Below the pieces are notes generated by a model. The model had not been told where the DNA came from. It saw only the letters and a list, made by a program, of their open reading frames with translations, and did not search any database. Positions 44,790 to 56,406 of a DNA stretch of 64,000 nt are shown one piece after another (positions within the stretch are counted from its first letter, which is position 1; each line of letters begins with the position of its first letter). Source of the DNA: Thozetella sp. PMI_491 (lineage: Eukaryota > Ascomycota > Sordariomycetes > Chaetosphaeriales > Chaetosphaeriaceae); assembly GCA_021432635.1 (NCBI GenBank), contig MU270070.1, positions 212,718 to 276,717 on the forward strand. Direction: 5' to 3'. Made by a program: the position numbers and the translations under genes.

Positions 44790-47700
44790 ATGGATAGGCT
44801 CCTTGGGATGCTCCCGGGTTGGGAGCTGGGGACCTGCTCCCTGAAGGCTCTCGTGCGTGTCCGATGCCAGGCGCACGAGGACCACGCCGCCGTCCTGCTC
44901 TGGGACGGTGGCCGGAAGCTTCAGTGCCTTGATGGTGATGCCGGAGCGCAATGGTCAGTGCCCGGACCCAGTTCCCGGAGATCCCGGTGCCGTTTGTGGG
45001 GGCGGAGATGCTGACTCTTGTCCAGGGATCTCGTCCGCACCTGCGGTCTGGCCGGATGCCCGATATCCGGCGACGTGCTCAGCGACCCCTCCACGCGATT
45101 TGAATTTCCTAGTCCGAAAGAGACGGATACAAGCGAAGGTAGCCAGGATGCAAAGCCGGAGGACTCGGACGCTGCCGGCGAAGAGGTGACGCTCGAGTCA
45201 GCCCTCGAGGCGACCATTCGAGCGCCGCCGGAGGGCGAGGACAAAGCGGCCGAGGAATCGGTTGTAGACCCGGGAGGCAACGAGCCTTGTCTTATTCAAC
45301 CGATGGATTGGTATGAGCCTCGGTCCTCCAGACGTATCGAGGAGGCTGCCAAGAGTCCTGCCAAATATCCACTGATCGACTTCGACGCCCCACAAGACGA
45401 GCCGGTCGAACGATCATCCACATTTTCCGATCTCATGGGGCTGGAAGAGGATCTGCTCAAACCTCACGCGGAGCAGAACCTGTCCGACTCTTTGTCAGTG
45501 GAGGGCGGGAGCAAGGAGCCTGAGGGAATTGACGACCTAATCATCTTTGATGATGATTTGTCGGATTCCGACTCGGACACAGAATCGGACTCTGGAGACT
45601 CCGATTCAGGTGGTTCTCAGAGCTCCCAGAGCTCCCAGAGCGAGACGGAAACTCCTCCCAACGAGCTCGACAAAGACTCGAAGGAAGGGCAGGCGACAAC
45701 TTCTGAAGAAAGCGGCGAATCAAACGCAGACAGCCCTACAGCCGAATGGATCGAATGCGATTTCCCCTTTGCTGATTCTCCAATCCCGGAGCCCAACGTC
45801 CGGTTTGATTTTCCTTTTGCATCTTTCCCGCTCATAGAATTAGAATTGCAGCCAGAAGCGAAGTCATTAGCCACCGATGCCGGCGCGAAAGACGAGAACA
45901 CTTCAGAGGACACAGAAGCCACTTCTAGCACAGGCGTCGACACCCCTGCCACAGGAGACACTTCATCCGACCTAGGATCGCACACACAGAAGGAGAGTAA
46001 CCCTAGGACGGCATTGTCTAGATCTTCTACGGAATCCGGCTCCAAAGAGAACGAGGAGCAACCCCCAACCGAGCCCGTACCAGAGCCCACAGCTGAGGTC
46101 GAGAATGCAGAGACCTCTCAGGATTCGAGTGATCAAGGAGAAAATTCAGACAAGACAGAGAGCCCCGCTCCTGTCGAAGAATTTCCCCAATGTCCGGCCG
46201 AAGAGAGGGCGCAGAGCCTTGCCGACAAGGCCGATCCCTTCTTTGAGGACGCCCAGGGAGCAAATGAATCAAACTCCCCACCTGCGGCGCTCCCGCAGTG
46301 CCCTTCAGAGGAAAGGGCGCAAACGGTAACAGGCAAGGCGGACCCTTTGCCAGACGATCATCCCGGTTTTGATGAATCAGGGAACCTTATAACTCCAGAG
46401 GGCGACAAGGCGAAAGACGCTGCTGAGAGCGGGACCGAAGCCGAGACTTCGGGAGAGAATCCTACCGAGACGCCCTCCGAAGAAAAGAGCGAGACTACGA
46501 CGGAGAAGAGCGAAACGCCTGAAAACAACGGTGAGACAGCTCCCGAAGTAAAGCCTGAGGAGAAAAAAGACGAAGAGAATGATGAAGAGAAGGCAAAGGC
46601 GCTCAAGAAGGAAGAGAAGAAAAAGAAGAAAAAGGCCGAAAAAGAGAAGAAGGCCAGAGAGCAACGAAAGGCCGAGTGGCTCAGTCGCAGAGCCCAAGCC
46701 CAGCAGCCACAACTTGTCGATACAACCGAGACGCCTTCCGGAACCGAGGAGAATCTCCTGGATCTTGTCTCTTCACCAAATCCCTGGCAAGATGAGCAAT
46801 ATGAGGCTCTCTGTAGCGCTCCCAAGGCCCAGTTCGAGATCGGCACTGGGCCGTGGAAGAACGACTGGGAGTGGTGGCAGGAGCGTAAAGAGCGGATCCA
46901 AGAGGAGGACGAGGAAAACAAGGAGAAAGAGGCCGAGGAGGCCGCGAAGCCTGAAGGTAGCGGCGATGACGACGACAAGGATAAGGAGAAAGAGAAGGAG
47001 AAAGAAGAGCCAGCAACACCACCGGTTGACCAAGGTCCAGTTCCATACCCAGACGGCATGGAGGACCTCATGAAAATGGTGGGGATCGAGGCCGTCAAGG
47101 AGACCTTCCTCAATCTCGTGTCGCTCGTGACAGTCTCCAAATCAACCACCATGACGATGACCAAGGAGAGGCTGGGGGCTGTCTTTACTGGAAACCCTGG
47201 TACAGGCAAGACCACCGCGGCACGCCTCTACGGCCAGTTCCTGGCCAGTCTCGGCATGGTTAGCGGCAAGGCGTTCGAAGAGACTTCTGGCGAGTGGCTA
47301 TACGCCTATGGTGTCAAGGAGTGCAAGCGCCTGATTGATATCGTCATCGAAGGCGGCGGCGGTGTCCTCTTCATCGACGAGGCCTACCCGATGGCTGAGC
47401 ATACCCACTGCCCCGAGCTCAATTATATCTTGTCTCGCGCCGAGGAGCTGGCTGGCAAGGTTGTCTTTGTCTTCGCCGGGTACGGCAAGCAGATGGAGCG
47501 GTTCACGACACGCAATCCCGGCTTCGCTAGCCGGATCCCCATACGCTTCAACTTTGCCGACTTCAAAGACGCCGAGTTGCATCACCTCCTGGTCAAGGAG
47601 CTCAAAGAGAAGTTCGGCGATGACATGGCCGTTGAAGGCGGCTGGCAGGGTCGCTACCTCCGCGTCGTGGCGCGCCGCATAGGCCGCGGGCGCGGCAAGC

Positions 47701-49710
47701 ACGGTTTCGGCAACGCGCGTGAGGTGCAGAACATGGCGTCCGTCATTGGCCGGCGCTACGCCCGGCGCGTCTTTGGGCACATGCGAGACGAGGCCATCGA
47801 GCGCGACGAGTGGCGCACGCTGCCCATCGGTGCCAAGCAAAAGGTCCTTGTGGCAGAGGACCTGGTAGGCCCGGAGCCCTCTAAGGCATTCATGCAGAGC
47901 GAGGCATGGAAGAAGCTGAGCGCCATGGTCGGGCTGGAGAGTGTTAAACGCGCGCTGCGGTCCCTCGTGGTGCGCCTGCAGACCAACTACGAGCGCGAGC
48001 TGGCCGAGGAGCCGCTCATCGCCAGCTCCCTGCACAAGGTGTTCCTCGGAAACCCAGGCACAGGCAAGACAACAGTGGCGCGCTACTACGCGCGGATCCT
48101 AGCGGACATGGGCCTGTTGACCAAGGGCGAGGTGCTGCTGAAAGACCCGTCCGACTTCATCGGCGAGTACATCGGTCAGTCAGAGGCTAACACGCGGCGG
48201 ATCCTCGAGGCTGCCAAGGGCAATGTCCTTGTTATTGACGAGGCCTACATGCTCGGCCCGCGGTACGATGGCGGCGGCGGCAAGGCCGATTGCTTCAAGA
48301 CTGCCGTGATCGACACCTTGGTAGCACAGGTGCAGGCCACGGGCAACGACGACATGGCTGTGCTCCTCCTTGGTTACCGCGAGCCCATGCAGACCATGTT
48401 GAACAATGTCAACCCCGGCATGGCAAGGCGCTTCCCCTTAGCGTCAGCCGTCGAATTTGAGGACTACTCGCGGGATGACCTGCAGAAGATCCTGCGCCTC
48501 CGGCTCTCGGAGCAGTCATTGCGCGTCAGCAAGGAGTCGGAGGCGGTGGCTCTCGATGTCCTAGAGCGCGCGCGGAACAGGCTGCACTTTGGCAACGCAG
48601 GCGAGATCGACATCCTGCTCGACCGGGCTAAGGACCGCCAGCAGGAGCGGCTCGCCGAGAAGCCCGACAGCTACCGCCGGACGCTGCTGGAGCCGCAGGA
48701 TTTCGACCCGGACTTCAACCGCGCCGACTCGGCCGTGTCGAACGTCCGCGATATGTTCAAGGACTACGTTGGCTTCAAGCCCATCGTCGATCGCCTAGTC
48801 GCGTACCAAAACGTCGCGCGAAATATGAAGCGCGTAGGCATGGATCCGCGAAATGACATCCCCTTCACCTACCTCTTCCGCGGGCCGCCTGGTAAGTCAT
48901 CGCTGTTCTGTATCGGATGCAATTATGTGGTATCTCTAACGACGCTTTAGGCACCGGCAAGACGAGCACGGCCCGGCAGGTCGGAAAGGTCTTCTACGAC
49001 ATGGGCATGCTGGCCACGGACGAGGTCATCGAGTGCTCGGCCAGTGAGTTGATCGGCGAGTACATCGGTCAAACTGGCCCCAAGACGCAACGTGTGTTTT
49101 CGAAGGCGCTCGGCAAGGTTCTTATCATCGACGAGGCGTATCGACTTAACGAGAGCAAATTCGGCGCCGAGGCCACATCAGAGATGGTGAACCTTCTTGT
49201 AAGCCGCTCCTCCGACCTCTCGGATCATTCGTCATCTCTTTTACACCTTGCTAATACGCGCGCTAGACAAAAACCGAGTACCAGAACAAGCTGATCGTGG
49301 TATTGGCGGGATACGAACAGGAGATTAACGCACTGATGGACAGTAACCCCGGCTTGACCAGCCGATTCCCCGTAGCGTTTGACTTCCCGAGCCTTAAGTC
49401 GGAGCAGTGCTTCGAGCTACTGCTCCAAGAGCTGCGGAATCGCAAGCTATCGGTGGAGAAGGCTGCATCATCAAAGAAGGCCAAGGAAGACGTGGTCTCC
49501 CAGTTCCATACGTTGGCCAAGCTGCCGGCGTGGGGTAACGCGCGCGACGTGCAGACACTGGCCAAACAGATCATGATGGCCATCATGAGCAGCGACGACT
49601 TCGATCCCAACCTCGAAGTCTCCGGGGACCTCCTCGGGAAGGAGATCCGGCAGATGGTGACGGAGCGTGAAAAGAGCAACGGGATCCATGCCTATAACTT
49701 TTATATATGA
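44790..49710 (+). CDS. Triple CbbX-type AAA+ ATPase with long acidic N-terminus
   Basis: Exons 44790-44953, 45026-48891, 48951-49198 and 49267-49710 give 1573 residues. Residues 1-60 (MDRLLGMLPGWELGTCSLKA) form a small domain. About 60-750 is Glu/Asp/Ser-rich and disordered, ending in a basic helix (KKEEKKKKKKAEKEKKA). Three CbbX/CfqX-type AAA modules follow: Walker A GNPGTGKTTAARLY near 777 with VLFIDEAYPM, GNPGTGKTTVARYY near 1063 with VLVIDEAYML, and GPPGTGKTSTARQV near 1342 with VLIIDEAYRL. The third Walker A is interrupted by an intron that restores it exactly. Prokaryotic CbbX remodels Rubisco; the role in fungi is not known to me. The first intron donor (GTCAGT) is weak, so the first 55 residues are less certain. 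Confidence 0.9.
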
Positions 49711-50222
49711 GGAGTGCCTCCCTATCGTTGCATCACGAGCCAAAGGTATTCTATGGAATACACAATGTTGACACTGGGTGCAGGGTACCCCCGCTCTGTT
49801 CCTGGGATTATTAGGTGCTTGCTTTTTGTATTTGGCGCCAAGGAGTGGGTGGGAGGCCACGGCGCTAGAAGAAAGCTCCATCGCTACGTCAGTGAAGCGG
49901 ACAATGATACATAGTATGCAATAACGATCAAATAAGAACCAAGCTGCTCGTTTGTGACAGGATGGCAACGAAAACTTGAGGTTAAAGCGTCCGCTAAATC
50001 GAGATCGTCTACTCGTCTGATATACTCTTCGTCCTGTTGTTCTCTAGAAAGATCTACATCCGCCATAGCTTTATTTGATAGCGGTAGATCTCGGATAGCA
50101 TGGATTAAGTAGGCATTTCTAATTACAGTGCCGAGGCGCTCTATTAAGCGCTCAGCATTCGAGTAAGTACAGCATATGTTGCCCAACCGAGAACAGCCAC
50201 AAGGTAACCAGCAATCGCGTCG
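49711..50222. other. Convergent intergenic region
   Basis: Tail-to-tail spacer between the triple-AAA gene and the lectin-like gene. It contains 3' flanks only. Confidence 0.5.
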
Positions 50223-51843
50223 CTATGAGACGGGCCCCGGCCTAAACCACTTCGTACCGAGGGAGCCGCCATCCTCCACCCAGTCTGACCCTTTGCTCCA
50301 GACGCGGTCGTTTCCCGCAGCCCACGTCTTGTGAAACAAGGCTCCTGTCTTGCTTAGTCCAAACACAGTAACATTCCCCGAACTCCCCGTGACAGCAACC
50401 GGGGCGCTATTGAAACTTCCGCCCAAGTCGTCCCAATCCGAACTCCATACCTCATTTATCATCGCCTTGTGCTTGAGGTGATCATCTGTTCCGACGCCGA
50501 GCACATCTATTCTCGAGCTTCCCGTCACGAAGGCGTGGGGGGAAGACTCGAACGAACCCCCTAGATTGGTCCATGATCCGTAGCCGGAGGAGGACGTCCA
50601 TGTCGCATGGTACATGGCCCCGTCAGCCCCGATGCCAAAATAATCGCTCCTCTCCGAGCTGAAGGACACAGCTGTCGGTTCTCCCCTGAAATCACCACCT
50701 AATTTTACGTAGTCCTGCCAGGCGGAGCCCGTCCACCTTTTGACGAAGAATGGGTAGGGGCTCTGGGTGTCGCCCAATAGGACCACGTCCATTCGATCGG
50801 GCGCAGCGCAAGTAACGACCGGAGCACTGGATAGCCATCCGTCTAGGCGTAACCAGCCAGTGTATCCCACAGCAGATGACTCGTTCCAATTATTTTGAAA
50901 TAGTGCACCATCTGTTCCACGGACGAATATATCGAGCACGCCCGACTGGTGGGAACAACTTGTCGGAGCCGCTGTAATAACTCCTCCGAGGCTAAGCCAG
51001 CTCTTATCCCAAACCCCGCTCTTATAGGCAATCGATGACATAACGAAGTTCTGGTCGATAACCCACACGTTGGTCTGATTGTCGCGAAAAGTCACAGCGG
51101 AGGGTTGGCTCAGGAATTGGCCGCCTAGGCTCGTCCATGAATTTGTCCAAGTTGACCCGTCCCATTTCCTATACCACACAGCGCTATCGCTACCTAGGCC
51201 GAAAAATAATTTGGCATCCGAACCTGCAGAAGGGGTGGAGTCTTGCACCACCGCCAGCATTGATGGGCAGATCGTTGAACGACAGATGGAAGCCGGGGTT
51301 GTCGATGACGAGGGGGCCTCGCTTGTTTTTGTGGGAGAGCTCGCGCCAGGCGATACCGCGGAGCTTGTTGACGAGGTGTCTGCCCCAACATTGTCTGTGT
51401 TTCTAAACGCCGTGCTGTTAGCCGCAGCGACGCCTCCTATTGGAATCCCGAGGCTCGGGTAAAACTTACGTAGTTTGTTTCCGACTCAAAACGACCCCTA
51501 ATGTGACTCCTAGCACTATAACAATCACCAATAGCACTCCAGCTAGTGCGACAAAAGCCGTTTTTCGGCGCGTCCACCCTTGGCGCCCGGCCGGCGTTTG
51601 TGTCACGTATGAGCCGGGGCCTGGACTTGGATCCGAAGCCGACGGAGGCGAGGTCCATACCAGATTGCCATTCGGGTCGAGATACGTTCCTGGTGGTAAG
51701 TACGGCCCGGGCTCCTTGATCTGAGGCTTCGGTTCGATCGCATAAGAGTCGGGATACGGCTGTGGGCTCTGCTGGACTACCTCGGGGAGATTTTCGGAGG
51801 CGTCGAACGTGCCATCGTGCTGCCTGTACGGGTAGCTCGTCAT
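50223..51843 (-). CDS. Membrane-anchored beta-propeller lectin-like protein
   Basis: Exons 51843-51470 and 51402-50223 give 517 residues. Residues 1-93 are Pro-rich and cytosolic-looking (PGPYLPPGTYLDPNG). One strong membrane segment follows (FVALAGVLLVIVIVLGVTL, about 96-119). A Ser/Thr-rich stalk (SSTSSAVSPGASSPTKTSE) leads to a C-terminal domain of seven repeats of the type W..LGG.f.s.P.a (for example SWTSLGGQFLSQPSAVTF, SWLSLGGVITAAP, SWTNLGGSFESSPHAFV, DWDDLGGSFNSAPVAVTG). This is the signature of the PLL/fucose-lectin-like beta-propeller. A type II orientation would expose the propeller outside the cell or in the secretory lumen. Family members bind fucose or methylated sugars; the ligand here is unknown. 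The intron acceptor at 51403 was chosen for frame and its CTAAC branch site. Confidence 0.85.
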
Positions 51844-54583
51844 GTTTCTCGCCCAGCTACACCGTATTCCTTGACACAAAAATAAACAAGGCGGGAAGAG
51901 CAGGACAGGAATGACAGGAACGGTGAATCACATGTTGCATCCGCAATGAACGGTCTACCACGAGAGCGAGAGTTTACTCGGAGACAAGCAGGCGACAAAG
52001 GGGCATCTGACAGCAGGTCCTAGCTCATTTAAAGGAGCTGTGCCACGCAGCTGGAAGGGTATTCAGCCGCCAGCCAATCAGCGGCTAAAGCGCCGTCTGG
52101 GATTATTGCCAAGTCGCTCCAACATCAAGCCGCAGCTTACCTGGTGAATGTTACTGGCGAAAGGAGCGCCCCAGCTGACAGGGGAATATCCGGAGACCTG
52201 TACGAAGTATACCGAGGGCAGGGCGTTTCGTGAGCACAAAAGATCCACGATGGCCAAATCCGGAAGTGCGAAAGCGCCAAGAGCGCGTAAAGGAAGCAAA
52301 CGTAAGGACTACCCTCAGAGTATCCGTACAATAGTACTAGTCATTTAATTTGGAAAATATAGATGCATTTGGCGAAGCTTCATACCGAATTTTCTAGAAG
52401 GCCAGGGATAAGAGTGTAGCGAGGAGAGCAAAATGTAATAGGGGACGGAAGCTTCCGGTAGAAGAACCATCTATAAAATTGCGCCATACCTTGCGTTGCA
52501 AGGGTTTGCAAGGTGGCATTCTTCTAACTTGCGTCTACATAAAGAAACATGGCCTATATAACTATCTATTATGTAATTCTTTTCGAGGAAACTTAGTTGT
52601 GCGACAACACTGTGGTTCTAATAGGTAGGTTAATGGTGGCTGGTGCATTGGGATTTACTAGTTATTCATTCTCTCGGGTCGTACGGACAGGATCACCCAC
52701 TGGCACTGGTTTCTCTGGTGCACGTCGTGCGCCGAACCGAACCGGTGGCGGTCTGGGCAGCCTTATATGACCGGCGCGGCCCCACCCGGTGAAAGATGGC
52801 AGGCTCCGTACGCCTCTCCGGGCACTCACCCAATCAACCTTTTTGCAGTGTAATTTGCTTGATTCATTACTTGTGCCTAAAATGCCAAATATGACATCCG
52901 CTACGCGAGCCCCTGGCCTCCTTATTTTCTTTTCTTCAGAGCAAGCGTAGTCCATATCTCCGGCCTCCCGCCCACGGCCCACCACATTTTCAATAAGACA
53001 CTTGTCGGAATTCAAAACCACGTCATTTGACGAGGACAGAGACTTTCCGGCCAGGCATACTTTCGTTGACGGGCCGCAGAATGATAAAGCTGTGCTCAAA
53101 GCCCTCCGCCCCATTAGCTTTACAATATTCGACGCTCTTCACCTCAACAGCCTCACCGTCGACCAGATCATCCGACACCTCTTCACTGGCTGTGCGGGAT
53201 GTCGTCCCAGCTAGTAGCTAAGAAACTCGGCTAGGCGGTTTTTTTTCAGCATGGAATGCGGGTATAGGGTTACGTTTAGACTGTCGCGCGACGACATGAG
53301 GAGCATTGGCACAGCTCTCGCGCTTATTCGAGGTGGTCATGCGAAGTGAAGAGACTGACATAAGCAGGAAGTGGAATGATTTACCCAGAAGATACAGACA
53401 AGACACAATATTAATCTAACCGACTTTGCCGTTGATGCAAGTCATCGCTCAGCTCCGAGTCTTGGGTTCATTCCCCTGTACATCTGCTTCTCCCTGCCTA
53501 CCCGACCATCCATCAGAAACACCAAGGCAGTTTCGTTTAAAAACACGAGCATGCGATTGAATAGGGGTATTTGATATACTTCAACTCTGCCGTCGAGGCT
53601 CACGCAGGATTGTGCTATGATACACAGGAGACGGCAATATCAGCACACCATTAGTCTTCTTTTTACGTTGGGTTGTGGGGGAAGCCCCCCGATTGGAAGG
53701 AGACTGAGCTGAGAGCCTTTATGCTAACATTGGACAAGGCTTTCCATACGGCTTTTTCGGGGTCCAACGCGCTTTGCACCTCTCGACTTGGCGCCCGGCT
53801 TGATTGGCTTGTTGGATGAGCGAGTGCGCTAGACGCGGGACGGATACCCAGAAATACCTAGAAAGTCTATTGCCGAATCTTAATATAGGTGAGCTGTCCC
53901 CCGATGGGGGAGAAATAGCGCCATGTGGGTTGGATCACCAGCACGTCTGCGGCGTGCGGGGCATGGAGGGTGGGCAGATCACTTTTCTGGACCCCAATAC
54001 AATAATTTCTTCCCTGATTTCGAGCTGCAGCAGTTTTCTTGAAACCAAGACTCCGTAAAATGGAGACCACACGCCGCGCAAATATACTCCAAAAGGTAGT
54101 ACAACTGCTTCGATCCCCGAATACTTAAGTCTCAGCAGATGAGAGCTGGAATCTGCGCTCGACTGGACGCGCAGGGCAGGGCATTTAGCGCGGATATGCA
54201 TAGCAAAATTGAACAGATTCTACGACCTCGTGGCAACTGTAGTTTCTGCTGGTGTCAACGGGTAGGATTTTCTTGTGCGACCAATATGAGGCGCCGCTCG
54301 AAGCGACATATGCATCTTAGCGGCGGACCACACCAATGGGTCTCTTTCGTGTCACAACCAAGCTTGACATGCGGCGCATGGCGGATTTGCGTAGCATTTG
54401 CGGCCCGTAGGGGATGATCCCGCTCTGCAGTCTTTTCCGAGTAAGCCGCTTGGGAATTCCGAGACGTAGTCTCCAAACAGCGCCTAGATCTCGCCCGGCT
54501 ATATTTTATATCGCCCACGCCTACACCTCGCCACATGGTTATGACTTCAGGGATGTGACAACTTTCGCTCCTACCGCGCAATC
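51844..54583. other. Long spacer, one possible coding fragment
   Basis: A plus-strand frame at 53002-53214 (SFDEDRDFPARHTFVDG, FTIFDALHLNSLTVDQI) reads like protein but has no recognisable family, no clear start and no linked exon. The minus-strand frame 52662-53114 overlaps it and is less credible. The rest is spacer; 54400-54583 is the promoter side of the receptor gene. Confidence 0.4.
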
Positions 54584-56004
54584 ATGCTGCCTTCCAATAG
54601 TACAGAAACAATCCCCGTCATGGTGGACCATGACGATATGGGTCCTCTTATCATCGGTATAACCACCATGATGATGGTTCTCAGTGCTCTCTGTGTCGCC
54701 CTACGTTTCTGGGTACGTTCCCAACGGGGGGTAAAGCTCGGAGCGGACGACATCCTCACTGTACTTGCCTCGGTAAGTTCCTTCGCTTCCCTGACCTCCA
54801 TCTCAAAGCACGCTCTTATTAAGCTCGCTAGATCTTCGTCTGTGGATATTATGCTCTGCTCCTACTTCAAGTCAAAGACGCTGGGCTTGGAAAGCTGGTT
54901 AGCGACATTATCCAAGACCCCAGCATGATGCCACAACTCCTAAAGGCATGTAACTTTGCTATGCCCTACTTCATGGGTTGGCTATGGCCGGGAGACAGCA
55001 GATATACTGATTTTGCAACTACCACAACAGATGATGTTCGCTACTGAGATTGTCGCCCCTTTCGTCATCACTTTCGTGAAGTGCAGTATCCTAGCCATGT
55101 ACTGGCGTATATTCCCTACTCGCTTCATGAAATTCAGCTGCATAGTCATGGCTGTGATCATCTGGCTCTGGAATCTCGCCTACGTTTTAGGAGCCGTCCT
55201 CCAATGCAACCCGGTCAGCAAGGCCTGGGAGCCAACCATGACCACCGGCTCATGCAACTCTGGCCTTGCTGACTGGCTTGGCTGGGCAGCAACAGTACCG
55301 GAGTTTGCCACGGATGTTGTCCTAATTGCGTTGCCCATTTACGAGACAAGCCGACTTCAGACCTCTCTGGCCAGCAAAATAGCGATCAGCAGCGCGTTCG
55401 CAGTCGGCGTTCTTACTCTTGTTAGCGCCATCATTCGACTAGTTCTGAGCTACCGTTACACTCTCTGGACGACTGGAGACGATGCAAATTATTTCACAGG
55501 TACGACATCAAGGATCAAATGTAGTGGACAGCTCTTGGTATCACTCGGCTAACGCCTATATTACGCTTTCTAGTCCATGTTGCCTACATCCAGCTATGGT
55601 GCTTTATTGAAGGTACCATGGGCCTCATATGTGCCTGCCTCCCCACGATGCGCCCTCTGTTGAACATATTCACCAAGAAAGGGAGCCTGTCCAGCGTGGT
55701 CAGTGGCAAGACACCACCTTCTCAGTATAATTCGAGAACCGGTCAGGGATCCAGAGGCGCCATCAACTCGACTCCTAGGACCCGTGGCTCATTTGAACGC
55801 CTGCCTGACGTCGATCATGCTAACAAAGCATGGCTCTGGGAGTCGGATCCGGAGCATTGGAATGTGCTCCGGAGCTCGCCGAGCGGTAACTATGGAGACC
55901 AAGTGCCACTCAAAGAGATTACCGTGACCCAACGCGTCACAGCCAACGGCACAGATGAGCCGTGGCCCCTACACACAGTCCGGGTGCAATCCGGGTGTAA
56001 GTAG
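54584..56004 (+). CDS. Rhodopsin-domain integral membrane protein (Pth11-like/SAT family)
   Basis: Exons 54584-54772, 54832-54945, 55031-55499 and 55574-56004 give 400 residues. Membrane segments are visible at LIIGITTMMMVLSALCVAL, IFVCGYYALLLLQVK, IVAPFVITFVKCSILAMYW, FSCIVMAVIIWLWNLAYVLG, LGWAATVPEFATDVVLIALP and ISSAFAVGVLTLVSAIIRLV, plus one in HVAYIQLWCFIEGTMGLICA. The markers RFWVR...LGADDIL, CSILAMYWRIFP and QCNPVSKAWEP are typical of the fungal rhodopsin domain. The C-terminal 110 residues are hydrophilic. These seven-helix proteins are putative receptors; Pth11 itself senses surface cues. Intron 2 (54946-55030) is best modelled with a GC donor (GCATGT); a GT alternative would add 11 residues. 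Confidence 0.88.
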
Positions 56005-56406
56005 AAGGGGGTACAGCGCATGTTCTTCAAACATATTTGCTTTCGAAGCCAGCGTTCATTTCGGCGGTTCTGTCTATTTTATGTTAGCTCCTGTACTGAA
56101 GATTCCAAATGCGCTGTTTCTTAAAGTTCACCAAATTTAAGAATGTCTGTGATGGAGGCAGGTGATCATTCCGATACGACAAAGCTAGGCGCAAAGGTTT
56201 CCCTGTATATCACGGCTGTTTGGTGGCCATTGTCAATATTTATGATACGCGTATCAAAACTTGCACGAGATGGCAAGATGACGGTATTAGATAGTTAAGA
56301 AAAGCAACCCAATAAAATAAATACCTCTATAGCGCTTCCTCAACGATGCCCTCGTCTCCGGGGTTTGGCTCGTCCCTGCTCCGCTGCCATTTGCTCAACA
56401 GGGTCC
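56005..56406. other. Convergent intergenic region
   Basis: Spacer between the 3' ends of the receptor and regulator genes; no feature seen. Confidence 0.5.

Noticed and set aside
47298-48035. Minus-strand open frame of 245 codons inside the triple-AAA gene
   Set aside because: It is antisense to two AAA modules with exact Walker motifs; the high G+C at third positions creates the open antisense frame.
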